64,000 nt of DNA from Martelella sp. AD-3 (GCF_001578105.1 NZ_CP014276.1:1-64000), one strand, 5' to 3'; shown: positions 32,210 to 41,789, numbered from the stretch's first letter. Notes: a model not told the origin generated them from the letters alone. A program made the numbers and translations.

Positions 32210-33850
32210 TCAGGCGCTTTCCAGCCCCGCTTTTTCTAGCGCCAGCCGCGCCTTCCGGTGTTCTGCCTGGACATCCGGATCGGGGTCGAGGCCGGCGGCG
32301 AGCAGGCGCTGGGTGTAAAGCTCCTGCGGGTTTTCGAAAATCTGGCGGACGGTGCCCTGTTCGACGATCTCGCCGCGCTGCATCACCAGCACCCGGTCGG
32401 CGAAGTCGCGCACCACGGGCAGGTCGTGGGCGATGAAGATGAAGGCGATGCCAAGCCGGTCGCGCAGTTCGCCGAGAAGGGCGATCACCTGTGCCTGTAT
32501 CGAGACATCGAGCGCCGAGACCGCCTCGTCGCAGATGATCACCTCCGGTTCGAGCGCCAGAGCGCGGGCGATCGCGATGCGCTGGCGCTGTCCGCCGGAA
32601 AACTGGTGCGGATGTCGCGCCGCATGCTCGGGCTTCAGCCCCACCTGCTGCAACAGCTCATCCACCCGGTCGCGCCATTGCGCCTTCGGCAGGATCTCGG
32701 GGTGGATAACCCATGCCTCGGAGATGATCTGGTAGATCGACATATGCGGGTTGAGCGACTGCGTCGGGTCCTGAAAGACCATCTGCAGGTGGCGGCGGAC
32801 AGCGCGCATCTGCCGGTGCGATTTCGTCAGCAGATCCTCGCCCTTCCAGAGCACCTTGCCGCCGGAGGCCTCCTCGAGCCTGAGGACCAGCTTGGCGACG
32901 GTCGACTTTCCTGAGCCGCTTTCGCCGACGACGGCGAGCGTTTCGCCGGCATGAAGCTCGAAATCGGCGTTCTTCAGCGCGGTGAACGCGCCGTAGATCT
33001 TGGTGAGGCCGGAGACCTGCAGGATCGGCTGGCGCGCGCTTTCGCCCGTTCGCATCTCGCCCTTGCCGGGAGCGGCGGCGAGCAGCTTTCGCGTGTAGGG
33101 GTGCCGGGCGTTGTGATAGAGGTCGCGCGGCGTGCCGGTCTCGACGATCCTTCCGCCTTCCATTACCACCGCCCGGTCAGCCGCCTCGGCGACGACGCCG
33201 AGATCATGGGTGATCAGCAAGAGGCCCATGCCGGTTTCCGCCTGTAGCTCCTCAAGGAGCGACAGCACCTCCGCCTGCACGGTGACGTCAAGCGCGGTGG
33301 TCGGCTCGTCGGCGATCAGAATGTCGGGTTTGAGCGCCAGCGCCATGGCGATCATCAGCCGCTGGCGCTGTCCGCCGGAAAACTGGTGCGGGTATTTCTT
33401 CAGCGCGGCCGTGGCGTCAGGAATGCCGACGCGCTGCATCAGCTTCAGGGCGCGTTCAAAGGCTTCCGGCTTGCCCGTGCCGTGGCACATCGCCGCCTCG
33501 GCAATCTGCCAGCCGACCGGATAGACCGGGTTCAGGTGGCTGAGCGGGTCCTGGAAGATCATCGCGATCCGCTTGCCGTTGATCTGGCGGCGTTCCTCGC
33601 TGGAAAGCGTCAACAGGTCGCGGCCCTCGAACAGCACTTCACCGCTCACGATTTCGCCGGGCGGGCAGTCGATCAGGTTCATGATCGCCGACGCCGAGAC
33701 CGATTTGCCCGAGCCGCTTTCGCCCAGGATCGCCAGCGTCTCGCCGCGGTCCAGATGCCATGACACGTCATTGACCGCATCGACCGTACCGCGCGCGGTG
33801 TGGAAACGGACCGAGAGGTTGCGCACTTCAAGGAGGTGGGAACTAGCCAT
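32210..33850 (-). CDS. Dipeptide/oligopeptide-type ABC transporter ATPase, fused DppD-DppF form
   Basis: 546 residues with two complete nucleotide-binding domains: first Walker A GESGSGKSVSASAI, signature FSGGQRQRLMIAMAL, Walker [13 protein letters not shown]; second GESGSGKSTVAKLVL, FSGGQRQRIAIARAL and VIICDEAVSALD (note Ala in place of the usual Pro/Thr context). Each domain ends in the oligopeptide-type C-terminal extension. It is the last gene of a leftward operon (binding protein, two permeases, ATPase) and overlaps the permease gene by 8 bases. Confidence 0.92.
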   Translation of the reverse strand: MASSHLLEVRNLSVRFHTARGTVDAVNDVSWHLDRGETLAILGESGSGKSVSASAIMNLIDCPPGEIVSGEVLFEGRDLLTLSSEERRQINGKRIAMIFQDPLSHLNPVYPVGWQIAEAAMCHGTGKPEAFERALKLMQRVGIPDATAALKKYPHQFSGGQRQRLMIAMALALKPDILIADEPTTALDVTVQAEVLSLLEELQAETGMGLLLITHDLGVVAEAADRAVVMEGGRIVETGTPRDLYHNARHPYTRKLLAAAPGKGEMRTGESARQPILQVSGLTKIYGAFTALKNADFELHAGETLAVVGESGSGKSTVAKLVLRLEEASGGKVLWKGEDLLTKSHRQMRAVRRHLQMVFQDPTQSLNPHMSIYQIISEAWVIHPEILPKAQWRDRVDELLQQVGLKPEHAARHPHQFSGGQRQRIAIARALALEPEVIICDEAVSALDVSIQAQVIALLGELRDRLGIAFIFIAHDLPVVRDFADRVLVMQRGEIVEQGTVRQIFENPQELYTQRLLAAGLDPDPDVQAEHRKARLALEKAGLESA

Positions 33851-34778
33851 TGGACTTTCCTCCGATTTCCAGCCGCCAGCGCTGGGTCGGGTTCAGCGCG
33901 ATCCGCATCCAGCTTGAAAGCAGATTGAGCGACATGGTGGTCATGATGATCGCAAGCCCCGGCCAGAAGGCGAGCCACCACGCGCTGGTCAGATATTGCC
34001 GCCCCTGGCTCACCATCAGGCCCCAGGTGATTTCCGGCGGCTGGATGCCGATGCCGAGGAAGGAGAGGGCGGATTCGGCCAGCATCACGAAGGCGAAGTC
34101 GAGCGTGGCGATGGTCAGCAGCGTCGGCAGCACCACCGGCAGAATGTGAAACAGCACGATGCGGAGATTGGACGCGCCCATGACCTGCGCCGCCTGAACG
34201 AACATGCGCTTGCGCACTTCCAGAACCTCCGCGCGCGTGGTGCGCAGATAGATCGGGATGCGGGTAATGGCGAGCACCAGCACCAGATTGGCGATCGACG
34301 GCTCCAGCACGTAGAGCACGGTGACGGCCAGAAGCAGCGAAGGAAACGACATGATCACATCGGCAAGCCGCATGATGATTTCGCTGTGCCATCTGTCGCG
34401 GTAGCCGGCGATGAGGCCGAGCGTGGACCCGATCAGCAGCGAGGCGGCAACCGCGCCGGCGGACACCACCATTGTGTTGCGGGCCGCAACGATGATGCGG
34501 GCGAGAAGCGGCCGGCCAAGCGCATCGCCGCCGAGCAGATAGAGAAAACCGCGATCAAGGGAAAACGGCGGCGCATTACGGGCGCGCAGGTTCTGCTTTG
34601 CGGCAACGCCATCCAGCAGCATCGGGCCAAAGATCGCGAAAGCCACGATGACGATCAGGAACAGTACCGCCGCGAAGGCGAGCTTGTCGGCCCACAGCAT
34701 TTTGAGGAAACGCCGGAAGGCGCCGGGTTCCTGCCGGGCCATGGTCTCGCCGCCGGTTTGTGTAATGGGTGCACTCAT
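33843..34778 (-). CDS. Dpp/Opp-type ABC permease (DppC-like)
   Basis: 311 residues. A cytoplasmic N-terminal stretch is followed by a first membrane segment (about 33-53), an N-terminal OppC-like region (LGGDALGRPLLARIIVAARNT) and five more segments with the EAA loop in AAQVMGASNLRIVLFHILP. The end GIGIQPPEITWGLMVSQGRQYL is typical of DppC. It partners with the DppB-like gene 9 bases upstream and the fused ATPase downstream. Confidence 0.92.
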   Translation of the reverse strand: MSAPITQTGGETMARQEPGAFRRFLKMLWADKLAFAAVLFLIVIVAFAIFGPMLLDGVAAKQNLRARNAPPFSLDRGFLYLLGGDALGRPLLARIIVAARNTMVVSAGAVAASLLIGSTLGLIAGYRDRWHSEIIMRLADVIMSFPSLLLAVTVLYVLEPSIANLVLVLAITRIPIYLRTTRAEVLEVRKRMFVQAAQVMGASNLRIVLFHILPVVLPTLLTIATLDFAFVMLAESALSFLGIGIQPPEITWGLMVSQGRQYLTSAWWLAFWPGLAIIMTTMSLNLLSSWMRIALNPTQRWRLEIGGKSNG

Positions 34779-34787
34779 CGGCGTCCC

Positions 34788-35702
34788 TCAGGTTCGAATG
34801 CGCGGATCGAGCACCGCATAGGCGAGATCGATCAGGAGGTTCATGATGAAGATCGCGATCGCGGTCACCATGATTGCGGCGAGGATGACGTTGAAATCAC
34901 GCTGCATGATGGAATCGATCATCAGCTTGCCGACGCCGGGAAAGCCGAAAATCGTTTCCACGACCACCGCGCCGTTCAGAAGGGCCGCCGCCTGATCGCC
35001 GATCACGGTGATCACGGGCAGCATGGCATTGCGCAGCGCGTGGACGAAAATGATCGGCCGGTTCTTCACACCCTTCGCCCGTGCCGTCTTCACATAGGCC
35101 GAGCCGAGCGCGTTGATCATCGATCCGCGCACGATCTGCAGGATCAGCCCGAAAGGCCGGATGAACAGCACGGCGACCGGCAAGACCCAGTGCCAGGGCG
35201 TGCCGGTTCCTGAGGTCGGAAGCCAGCCGAGCGTGACGGAAAAGACCACGATGCCGACGATCGCCACCCAGAAATCCGGCGCCGAGGCGCCGATCAGCGA
35301 TAGGACCGAGGCTGCCCGGTCGAACCAGGTGCCGACATTGAAGGCCGCGATGGCGCCGACCGTGATGGCGGCGGCGGTCACCAGAACCATGGTGATGAAG
35401 GCAAGCTGCAGCGTCCAGGCGAAGGCCTCGATGACCACTTCCAGCGCGGGGCGTGCCTTTCTCAGGCTGTCGCCGAAATCGAGACGGGCGATATCGGTGA
35501 CATAGTGCCAGAACTGCACCAGAACGGGGTCGTTCAGGCCGTGTATTTCACGAAAATTCTCGCGCATCGTCTCGGATGCGTCGACCGGCAGGTAAAGCGA
35601 TGTCGGATCGCCCGTCAGCCGGGACAGGAAGAACACAAGCACGATCAGGACCAGCAGCGAGACGAAGCTCGTCAACCCGCGTTTTCCCAGCGTTTTCTTC
35701 AT
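34788..35702 (-). CDS. Dpp/Opp-type ABC permease (DppB-like)
   Basis: 304 residues with six hydrophobic segments. DppB features include FFLSRLTGDPTSLYLP near the N-terminus, DFGDSLRKARPA, the EAA loop YVKTARAKGVKNRPIIFVHALRN and the C-terminal FPGVGKLMIDSIMQRDF. Located between the binding-protein gene, with a hairpin in the gap, and the DppC-like gene. Confidence 0.92.
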   Translation of the reverse strand: MKKTLGKRGLTSFVSLLVLIVLVFFLSRLTGDPTSLYLPVDASETMRENFREIHGLNDPVLVQFWHYVTDIARLDFGDSLRKARPALEVVIEAFAWTLQLAFITMVLVTAAAITVGAIAAFNVGTWFDRAASVLSLIGASAPDFWVAIVGIVVFSVTLGWLPTSGTGTPWHWVLPVAVLFIRPFGLILQIVRGSMINALGSAYVKTARAKGVKNRPIIFVHALRNAMLPVITVIGDQAAALLNGAVVVETIFGFPGVGKLMIDSIMQRDFNVILAAIMVTAIAIFIMNLLIDLAYAVLDPRIRT

Positions 35703-35730
35703 CGTGTTCTCTCGTTCTCACAAAAAGGGA

Positions 35731-35757
35731 AGCACGCGCGGGATGACCGCGCGCGCT
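35731..35757 (-). promoter_or_regulatory. Intercistronic hairpin after binding-protein gene
   Basis: AGCACGCGCGG pairs with CCGCGCGCGCT over 11 bp (one mismatch that becomes G-U in RNA) with a 5-base loop and no T tract. Located between the binding-protein and DppB-like genes of one operon. Similar GC-rich hairpins occupy the same junction at 51915 and 57011. Confidence 0.6.
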
Positions 35758-35773
35758 CTTCGTTCGAAAGGTC

Positions 35774-37273
35774 TTACTTCAGGCCGATTTCGGCAAGCTG
35801 AAGCTGGCTGTTGGTCGCGATCGTGGGCGTGAAGTCGACATCCTCGCCGACGCGGGCGAACCCGACCATGTGGAACAGCAGCACGTCCGCGATCACATCG
35901 TCATGCAGGTAGCCGAAGAGTTCAGACCACAGCGCCTCGCGCTCCGCGCCGGTTGCCGCGGTTGCTTCCTCGATCAGCTCGTCGGCATGCGCGTCGGCAA
36001 TGCCCGACTGGCGGCCTTCGGAGTGGTACTTGAAGAACATCGAGAACACCGGATCGCCGCGCGAATTGTCATGCTGCGCGCCGACCATGATCGGGCCGCG
36101 ATCATCGACATAGGGCTTGGAGTAGAACTGTTCGTGTTCCGCCACCTCGACCATCTGGAGCTTCACGTTGAAGCCCGCTTCGTTCAGCATGCTGGTGATT
36201 GCTTCGTAGAATTCTGTGGCGCCGGGGAAATTGCCGGTGCGGCCGACCAGCAGGATCTCGGTGTCCACCGGAACGCCGTCAGCGGCGGCTTCCTCGAGAA
36301 GTTCACGAGCGCGTTCGGGATCATAGGGCCATGCTTCGGTGTCAGGGTTCCAGCCGAGCGTTGTCGGCACGTTGATCGCCGTGGCGATATCCGCGCCTTC
36401 GGGCAGGATGGTGCCGATGAAGGCTTCCCGGTCGATGGCGATGTTGAGCGCCTCACGAACCCGCTTGTCGGAAAGCGGCGGCACGGAATGATCGATCCGG
36501 AGATAGGTCGTTTCCGAGTTCGGATAGGCGTGGTCGAGATCGGTGGTCGCGTCGATTGCCGAGATCGAAGGCGCGATGTCAGCCTCCCCGGTCTCCACCA
36601 TGGCGGCGCGCACGGCGGCGTCGGTGCGGAACACGTATTCCGCCGTCTCCACGGCCGGGGCGTCGCCCCAGTAATCGTCGCGGCGCGTCAGCGTGATGCT
36701 CTGGCCCGGCGTCCAGTCGGTAAGCACGTAAGGCCCTGTGCCGATCGGTTCGCGCGTGAATTCAATCGGTGTCTCCGACGGCACGATGGTCAGAAGCGAC
36801 AGAAGAAGCGGCAGGATCGGCTGCGCCGGCTCGGTGGTGAAATCGATCGTGTGCTCGTCGACGACATTTGGCGTGATCGAGATGCCGTCATAATAGCGCG
36901 AGATTTCACACACGATCTGATCGCTTTGCGCCCTGTCGAAGGAGTGCTTGACGTCTTCCGCGTCGAAGGCCGAACCGTCGGAGAAGCTGACGCCTTCGCG
37001 CAGGTGGAAGCGCCAGGTGTTGTCGTCGGTCATTTCCCAGCTTTCCGCCAGGCGCGGTTTCAGCCCCTCATCGCCGCGAACGTCGAGTTCTGTCAGCGTT
37101 TCGGAGATGTTCTGGAGCACGATGCGTCCGATATTGGAGCGCGTCGCCATGCACGGCTCCACCAGATCCGGCTCTTCCGCCAGAACGACGGTGACCACCC
37201 CTTCCTCCTGTGCAAAGGCCGGCGTCAGCGACGACGCCAGCAAAAGCCCGGCAAGCAAAGTTCTGCGTTTCAT
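35774..37273 (-). CDS. Dpp/Opp-type ABC transporter substrate-binding protein (SBP_bac_5)
   Basis: 499 residues. Signal peptide MKRRTLLAGLLLASSLTPAFA, then a mature SBP_bac_5 protein (EPDLVEPCMATRSNIGRIVLQ, WEMTDDNTWRFHLREGVSFSDG, VREALNIAIDREAFI). ATG 37273 has GGAGG upstream at a normal distance. The family carries peptides but also oligosaccharides, nickel and opines. The facing genes for acid-sugar breakdown make a sugar or sugar-acid conjugate a reasonable guess. It is the first gene of its operon. Confidence 0.9.
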   Translation of the reverse strand: MKRRTLLAGLLLASSLTPAFAQEEGVVTVVLAEEPDLVEPCMATRSNIGRIVLQNISETLTELDVRGDEGLKPRLAESWEMTDDNTWRFHLREGVSFSDGSAFDAEDVKHSFDRAQSDQIVCEISRYYDGISITPNVVDEHTIDFTTEPAQPILPLLLSLLTIVPSETPIEFTREPIGTGPYVLTDWTPGQSITLTRRDDYWGDAPAVETAEYVFRTDAAVRAAMVETGEADIAPSISAIDATTDLDHAYPNSETTYLRIDHSVPPLSDKRVREALNIAIDREAFIGTILPEGADIATAINVPTTLGWNPDTEAWPYDPERARELLEEAAADGVPVDTEILLVGRTGNFPGATEFYEAITSMLNEAGFNVKLQMVEVAEHEQFYSKPYVDDRGPIMVGAQHDNSRGDPVFSMFFKYHSEGRQSGIADAHADELIEEATAATGAEREALWSELFGYLHDDVIADVLLFHMVGFARVGEDVDFTPTIATNSQLQLAEIGLK

Positions 37274-37398
37274 TGTTTTCCTCCTCCAGGAACGTCGCAG
37301 CATAACGTCGTTCAGGCCCTCGCGCCGCTGCCCGCGCAAATTAAACAGGGCCGTCGATGACGCAGGTCCGGCCTCAATGCCGGATCAAGCTTGTCGCA

Positions 37399-37427
37399 AT
37401 ATTGGTAAAGTTGATAACATTTGTCAA
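37399..37427 (-). promoter_or_regulatory. Candidate sigma-70 promoter in AT-rich divergent control region
   Basis: On the minus strand TTGACA (37427-37422) lies 17 bases before a weak -10 element CAATAT (37404-37399), directed at the binding-protein gene. The whole gap 37274-37604 (331 bases) is unusually AT-rich from 37400 to 37570 and must also hold the promoter of the rightward sialidase-like gene; a TTGACA at about 37543 may serve it. No convincing palindromic operator was identified. Confidence 0.35.
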
Positions 37428-37604
37428 ACGCCTTCTCCGTTTAGTCGCCGAATCCGATTTTGATATTATTATAAATTGCTGAAAACAAACGATAAATATA
37501 AGGATATGTACGACTTTGTGGGTGATCGTTCGAAAACTTCAACTTGACAACTTGTTTTCTCGCCTGTTTTTTTGAAGGCCAGAACCAAGCCGAGGAGCAT
37601 GTGC

Positions 37605-38795
37605 ATGACGCCGGAGGATATCGCCCGGAAGATGATGGGAAAATTTGAGGCGCGTCCGGATGGCAGGCAGGCCATTCTTCCCGCGCCGACGGTGCAGAAC
37701 CACGCCGCCTTCCTGTCGCGCCTGCCAGGCGGGCGCCTTGTCTGCGCCTGGTTCGGCGGCACGCTTGAAGGCAAGTCCGACATTTCCATCCACGCCTCGC
37801 TGCTCGATCCCGATGCGGAGGCGTGGGGCGAGGCCATGCGGCTGAGCGATGATCCCGACTGCTCGGAACAGAACCCGGTGATCTTCGTGACGCCGGCAGG
37901 CGAGATACTGCTGTTCAACACCGCGCAGCCCGCCGGCAATCAGGATGAGTCGCGCGTCTTCATGCGCCGGCTCACGCTTGAAGGCGGCCGGCTGGCGGCT
38001 GCTGAGGCGCGCGACACGGGCCTGCCGCCCGGCACCTTCGTTCGCGCCGCTCCCTATGTGCGGGATGACGGGGCCTGGTGTCTGCCGCTCTTCCGTTGCA
38101 ACCCGCGGCCCGGCATTCGCTGGACCGGCGCCTTCGACACCGCGGCGATCGCCATCAGCACGGATGATGGCGAAAGCTTTGAGGTTGTCGACGTTCCGGG
38201 CTCGCAGGGCGCGGTGCACATGACGCCGGTCAGCCTGGGCGGGGCGGAGATGATCGCGCTTTATCGCCGTCGTCAGGCCGATTTCGTTCATCGCTCCGAA
38301 AGCCATGACGGCGGGCGGAGCTGGAGCGCGCCCGCGCCGACGGATGTGCCGAACAACAACAGTTCCGTCAACGCCGTGCGCCTTGAGGGGAGTATCGTGG
38401 CCATGGTCTGCAATCCGGTCTCGTCCGCGCAATCGGATGCGCGCCGCGCCTCGCTTTATGACGAGCTTGAGGAGGCGGATGGTCGGCCCGAGGCGGCCGA
38501 GGGCTGCAATCCGATCTGGGGCGTCGAGCGCGCGCCGCTCACGCTCTGTCTTTCGGGCGATGGCGGCCGCACCTTTCCGGTGCGCTACACGATCGAGGAC
38601 AGCCCCGGCACCTGCCTCACCAACAACTCGCTCGACGGCAGGAACAAGGAGCTTTCCTATCCCGTGCTGCTGCCGCGCGCCGATGGCGGGCTCGACATAG
38701 CCTACACGCTTTACCGCCGCGCCATCCGGCATGTCGCGCTCGATGCCGCAATCGTCGCCGGGCTTGTTGCGCGGGTTCCGGAAAACCGGACGTGA
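37605..38795 (+). CDS. Sialidase-family (BNR repeat) protein, cytoplasmic
   Basis: 396 residues with three Asp boxes (STDDGESF, SHDGGRSW, SGDGGRTF) and blades such as FLSRLPGGRLVCAWFGGTLEG, the BNR_2 sialidase-like propeller. No signal peptide is present, so it is cytoplasmic and would act on imported material. ATG 37605 is chosen (GAGGAG 7 bases upstream); ATG 37599 is too close. Homologues are often annotated as exo-alpha-sialidases, yet many act on other glycosides. It begins the rightward unit with the iron-dependent dehydrogenase. Confidence 0.82.
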   Translation: MTPEDIARKMMGKFEARPDGRQAILPAPTVQNHAAFLSRLPGGRLVCAWFGGTLEGKSDISIHASLLDPDAEAWGEAMRLSDDPDCSEQNPVIFVTPAGEILLFNTAQPAGNQDESRVFMRRLTLEGGRLAAAEARDTGLPPGTFVRAAPYVRDDGAWCLPLFRCNPRPGIRWTGAFDTAAIAISTDDGESFEVVDVPGSQGAVHMTPVSLGGAEMIALYRRRQADFVHRSESHDGGRSWSAPAPTDVPNNNSSVNAVRLEGSIVAMVCNPVSSAQSDARRASLYDELEEADGRPEAAEGCNPIWGVERAPLTLCLSGDGGRTFPVRYTIEDSPGTCLTNNSLDGRNKELSYPVLLPRADGGLDIAYTLYRRAIRHVALDAAIVAGLVARVPENRT

Positions 38796-38806
38796 AAGGA
38801 GAGAAG

Positions 38807-39928
38807 ATGAACAGCATGGATCGCCCGATCACGCTCCATCAACCGAAGCGACTTGAAGTCGGCATCGGCACGGCGGCAAAGCTCGGCGACTGGGCGGCGA
38901 CCGCAAAGCGGCTTTTCGTCATCGCCGGCGGCCCGACGGCGCATTATGTCGAACGGCTTTGCCTTCCCGGCGATGTCCGCGTCTATGCCGAAGCGCCGCC
39001 GGAGCCCGATCTTCCCGCCTTTGAGGCGGTTCTGGAGGCGGCCCGGATGCACAAGCCGGATCTCGTCGTTGGTCTCGGCGGCGGCTCCGTTCTCGATGTC
39101 GCCAAGCTGACGGCTGCGCTCTGGGACGGGCAGCAATCCGTCCGCGATGTTGTCGGTCCGAACAAGGTCGCCGGCAGGCGCACGCCGCTGGCCCAGGTCG
39201 CGACCACGGCGGGCACCGGCTCGGAAGCGGGCATCCGTGCGCTGCTGACCGATCCCGAAACCAAGTCGAAACTGGCGGTCGAAAGCCCGTTCCTGCTGGC
39301 CGATATCGCCATCCTCGACCCCGAGTTGACCTATTCCGTGCCGCCGGCGGTAACGGCTGCGACGGGGATCGACGCATTGGCTCATTGCGTCGAGGCCTTC
39401 ACCAATATCAGGGCTCACGACCTGATCGACGGTTACGCCCGGCTCGGCATCGGCCTGATTGGCCGATATCTCGGCCGCGCGGTCGAAAACGGCAATGACG
39501 CCGAGGCGCGCGCGGGCATGATGCTCGCCTCCTATTACGGCGGCATCTGCCTCGGGCCGGTCAATACCGCTGCGGGCCATGCGCTCGCCTATCCGCTCGG
39601 CACCCGGCTCGGCCTGCCGCACGGGCTCGCCAACGCCATCATCTTTCCGCATGTGCTGGCCTTCAATCAGCCCGTGGCGGCTGAGAAGACCGGTGAAATC
39701 ATGGCCGCGCTCGGCCTTGCGGCGGAAACGCCGGAAGCGGTTCATCGTGCCGCCCATCAGTTCTGCGCGGGCCTCGGCGTCGAGATGCGGCTGGGGGCCC
39801 ACGGCGCCGACGAGGCGGATCTGCGGCTCTGGGCCGAAGAGGCCCATGCCATCCGCCGGCTGATGGACAACAATCCGCGCGACATGCCGGTCGATGATGT
39901 CCACGCGATCTATCGGGCTGCGTTCTAG
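38807..39928 (+). CDS. Iron-containing alcohol dehydrogenase
   Basis: 373 residues of the group III (iron-dependent) alcohol dehydrogenases. The GGGS nucleotide loop (VVGLGGGSVLDVAK) lies near residue 87. Metal ligands are in GIDALAHCVEAF (Asp, His), TAAGHALAYPLG (His) and GLPHGLANAI (His). The catalytic site is TTAGTGSEAG. GGAGAG precedes ATG 38807, 11 bases after the BNR gene stop. It probably oxidises or reduces a hydroxyl of the sugar handled by this locus; the substrate is unknown. It converges on the GntR gene. Confidence 0.88.
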   Translation: MNSMDRPITLHQPKRLEVGIGTAAKLGDWAATAKRLFVIAGGPTAHYVERLCLPGDVRVYAEAPPEPDLPAFEAVLEAARMHKPDLVVGLGGGSVLDVAKLTAALWDGQQSVRDVVGPNKVAGRRTPLAQVATTAGTGSEAGIRALLTDPETKSKLAVESPFLLADIAILDPELTYSVPPAVTAATGIDALAHCVEAFTNIRAHDLIDGYARLGIGLIGRYLGRAVENGNDAEARAGMMLASYYGGICLGPVNTAAGHALAYPLGTRLGLPHGLANAIIFPHVLAFNQPVAAEKTGEIMAALGLAAETPEAVHRAAHQFCAGLGVEMRLGAHGADEADLRLWAEEAHAIRRLMDNNPRDMPVDDVHAIYRAAF

Positions 39929-39979
39929 GCATTGCCGCAAGAAGGGGAGCGCGGCTGCCTTGCCGCCTCCATTCTGTTT

Positions 39980-40720
39980 TCAGAGTGAAAGATCGAACAG
40001 GCCGCCGCCGAAAAGTCGCTCGCGCGAATGCTCGATATGGGCGCGCATGGCGGCGCGGGCGGCGTCCGGCGCGTGTTCCCTGATGGCGGTGTAGATCGCC
40101 TTGTGCTCGGCCAGAACCTCCTCCAGCGCCCAGGCGCCATCGGACATCAGCGTCTCGCCGTGCAGCTTCATACCAACATAGATGTGGTCGCGCAGCGCCT
40201 TCAGCGTTTCGCCGTAATACTGGTTGTTGGTGGCTTGGGCGACCGACTGGTGAAAGGCGAAATCGGCGTCCTCGCGGTGCAGCTGCTGGCCGGTCGCATC
40301 CGACAGGAGGTGCAGCGCCCGTTCCATCTCTGCGAGCGCCGCCTCGTTGCGTCTCAGCGCTGCAAGGGCGGCGGCATCGGTCTCGACGGTCAGGCGGAAT
40401 TCGTAGCAGCGCTGGATATCGGCGATGGTTTCGACGGGCGTGTAGCCGAGCGCCGTCTCGCGCTTGATCCGCACGAAATTGCCGGCGCCCTGGCGCGAAT
40501 AGATCAGCCGCTCGTCCCGCAACCGCTCCAGCGCCACGCGCAGCACCGGGCGCGACACGCCGAACTTGACCGACAAATCCTTTTCCGCCGGCAATTTTTC
40601 ATTGGCGCCGTAATCGCCGCGCATGATCCGCCCGCGCAACGCCTCGTAGACCTTGTCCGACAGCGAGGTGCGCCGGTTTGCTGCGCCGCGATCCGCGTCC
40701 TGGTTCAGATTGTCGGTCAT
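39980..40720 (-). CDS. FadR-type GntR-family transcriptional regulator
   Basis: 246 residues. The winged helix-turn-helix (about 18-85: LSDKVYEALRGRIMRGDYG, LPAEKDLSVKFGVSRPVLR) is followed by an FCD effector-binding domain with helices carrying His residues (DADFAFHQSVAQATNNQYY, DHIYVGMKL, EHKAIYTAIREHAPD). The start ATG overlaps the kinase stop by 4 bases. It is the likely local regulator of the acid-sugar genes, responding to a carboxylic acid (family knowledge). Confidence 0.88.
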   Translation of the reverse strand: MTDNLNQDADRGAANRRTSLSDKVYEALRGRIMRGDYGANEKLPAEKDLSVKFGVSRPVLRVALERLRDERLIYSRQGAGNFVRIKRETALGYTPVETIADIQRCYEFRLTVETDAAALAALRRNEAALAEMERALHLLSDATGQQLHREDADFAFHQSVAQATNNQYYGETLKALRDHIYVGMKLHGETLMSDGAWALEEVLAEHKAIYTAIREHAPDAARAAMRAHIEHSRERLFGGGLFDLSL

Positions 40721-41772
40721 CGCATGTCCTCTTCGTCATCGCCGCTCTCCGCCTCGGCAAAAATCTCGGCGAGAAGCGACGGCGTACCAAAACCGCCCGA
40801 TTTTGTCACGAGTTGTAAATTTCCCCAAGGCGCCGCGGCATGACTGGCCGGCAGGCCGGGCCGCAATTCGGCGACCACTTGTAAACTCCGGATATCGAGG
40901 CGGTCGAGAATGCCGTTGCAGCTTTCGCCGCCCGCCACCAGCAGTGACCGTGGCCTGAGCGGGTGCAGCAGGCGGCTGACACCGTCGCAGAAGCGGGCGC
41001 CGGCTGCTTCGCCGGAAAGGCCGCCGCCGCCATTACAGATGGACACGGCGCGCGGCAATCCGGTCTCGGCGGTTGCCGGAACCCCACCATCGGGCGCTTC
41101 GAGCACCGATGTCAGTGCCCGCAGGCGCTCGACCTGCGCCATCGTGATCGGATCGCGCGAGCCGCTGACGATCATCAGCGGCGGCGTGAGCCGGAAAGGC
41201 CTGGGTTCGGGGTGCCCTGCGGCGCGCGCCAGCGCAAAGGCAAGCCCGCGCGCGCCGACCCACAGCACGCCGGAATCGGCGGAACGGACAAGATCATCCA
41301 TGTCGCGGTCGCTCTCGGTATCCGGTATTGCGGCAGAGACCCCGATGCGGGAGGCGACGTCGATCGGCGCGGCAATGCCATCGCCGTCCAGCATTCCGCC
41401 CGTTACGCGACGGCCCATCGTCGGGATCGCCGGGGCGGCGATGATGCGGCGCGTGCCGAGGGCTGCCTGTAGCGCGCCCATTTCGGCAGCGATATTGCCC
41501 TTGAGTCGCGAGTCGACCTTCTTCATGATGATCGGAATATCGGCTATCGGCAGGAAGGCGAGGGCCGCCGCCACGCGTTTTGCCGCCTCGTCCGCACCGC
41601 ATTCCCGGCTTGCCGTGTTGACGGCGAGCACATCCGGCGATTGGCGCAGAAGCGCGGGAATGGCATCCGGTTTGCGCGCCACCAGCACGGATCGCCCCGG
41701 TCCCGCAAAGGCAACGCTCGAATCGAGCGCGCCCGTCAGGTCATCGGCTATGATCAGAACGTCCGGCGGCAC
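40717..41772 (-). CDS. DUF1537 four-carbon acid-sugar kinase
   Basis: 351 residues. N-terminal motifs LIIADDLTGALDSSVAFAG and KKVDSRLKGNIAAEMGAL define the OtnK/DtnK kinase family, which phosphorylates D-erythronate, D-threonate or related four-carbon acids. The C-terminal ATP-binding part is present (IVSGSRDPITMAQ, LLVAGGESCNGILDRL, GFGTPSLLAEI). It is shorter than the usual 400-plus residues, mostly in the middle, but motifs at both ends are kept. It is divergent from the PdxA2-like gene, which by known pathways acts on its product, and overlaps the GntR gene by ATGA. Confidence 0.87.
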   Translation of the reverse strand: MPPDVLIIADDLTGALDSSVAFAGPGRSVLVARKPDAIPALLRQSPDVLAVNTASRECGADEAAKRVAAALAFLPIADIPIIMKKVDSRLKGNIAAEMGALQAALGTRRIIAAPAIPTMGRRVTGGMLDGDGIAAPIDVASRIGVSAAIPDTESDRDMDDLVRSADSGVLWVGARGLAFALARAAGHPEPRPFRLTPPLMIVSGSRDPITMAQVERLRALTSVLEAPDGGVPATAETGLPRAVSICNGGGGLSGEAAGARFCDGVSRLLHPLRPRSLLVAGGESCNGILDRLDIRSLQVVAELRPGLPASHAAAPWGNLQLVTKSGGFGTPSLLAEIFAEAESGDDEEDMR

Positions 41773-41789
41773 AATCGTCTCCCGAGGTT

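Noticed and set aside
37400-37430. GTTGATAACAT upstream of the Dpp binding-protein gene as a sixth sugar-acid box
   Set aside because: It matches only one half-site of the TGTTATCGATAACA palindrome and lacks the CG centre.
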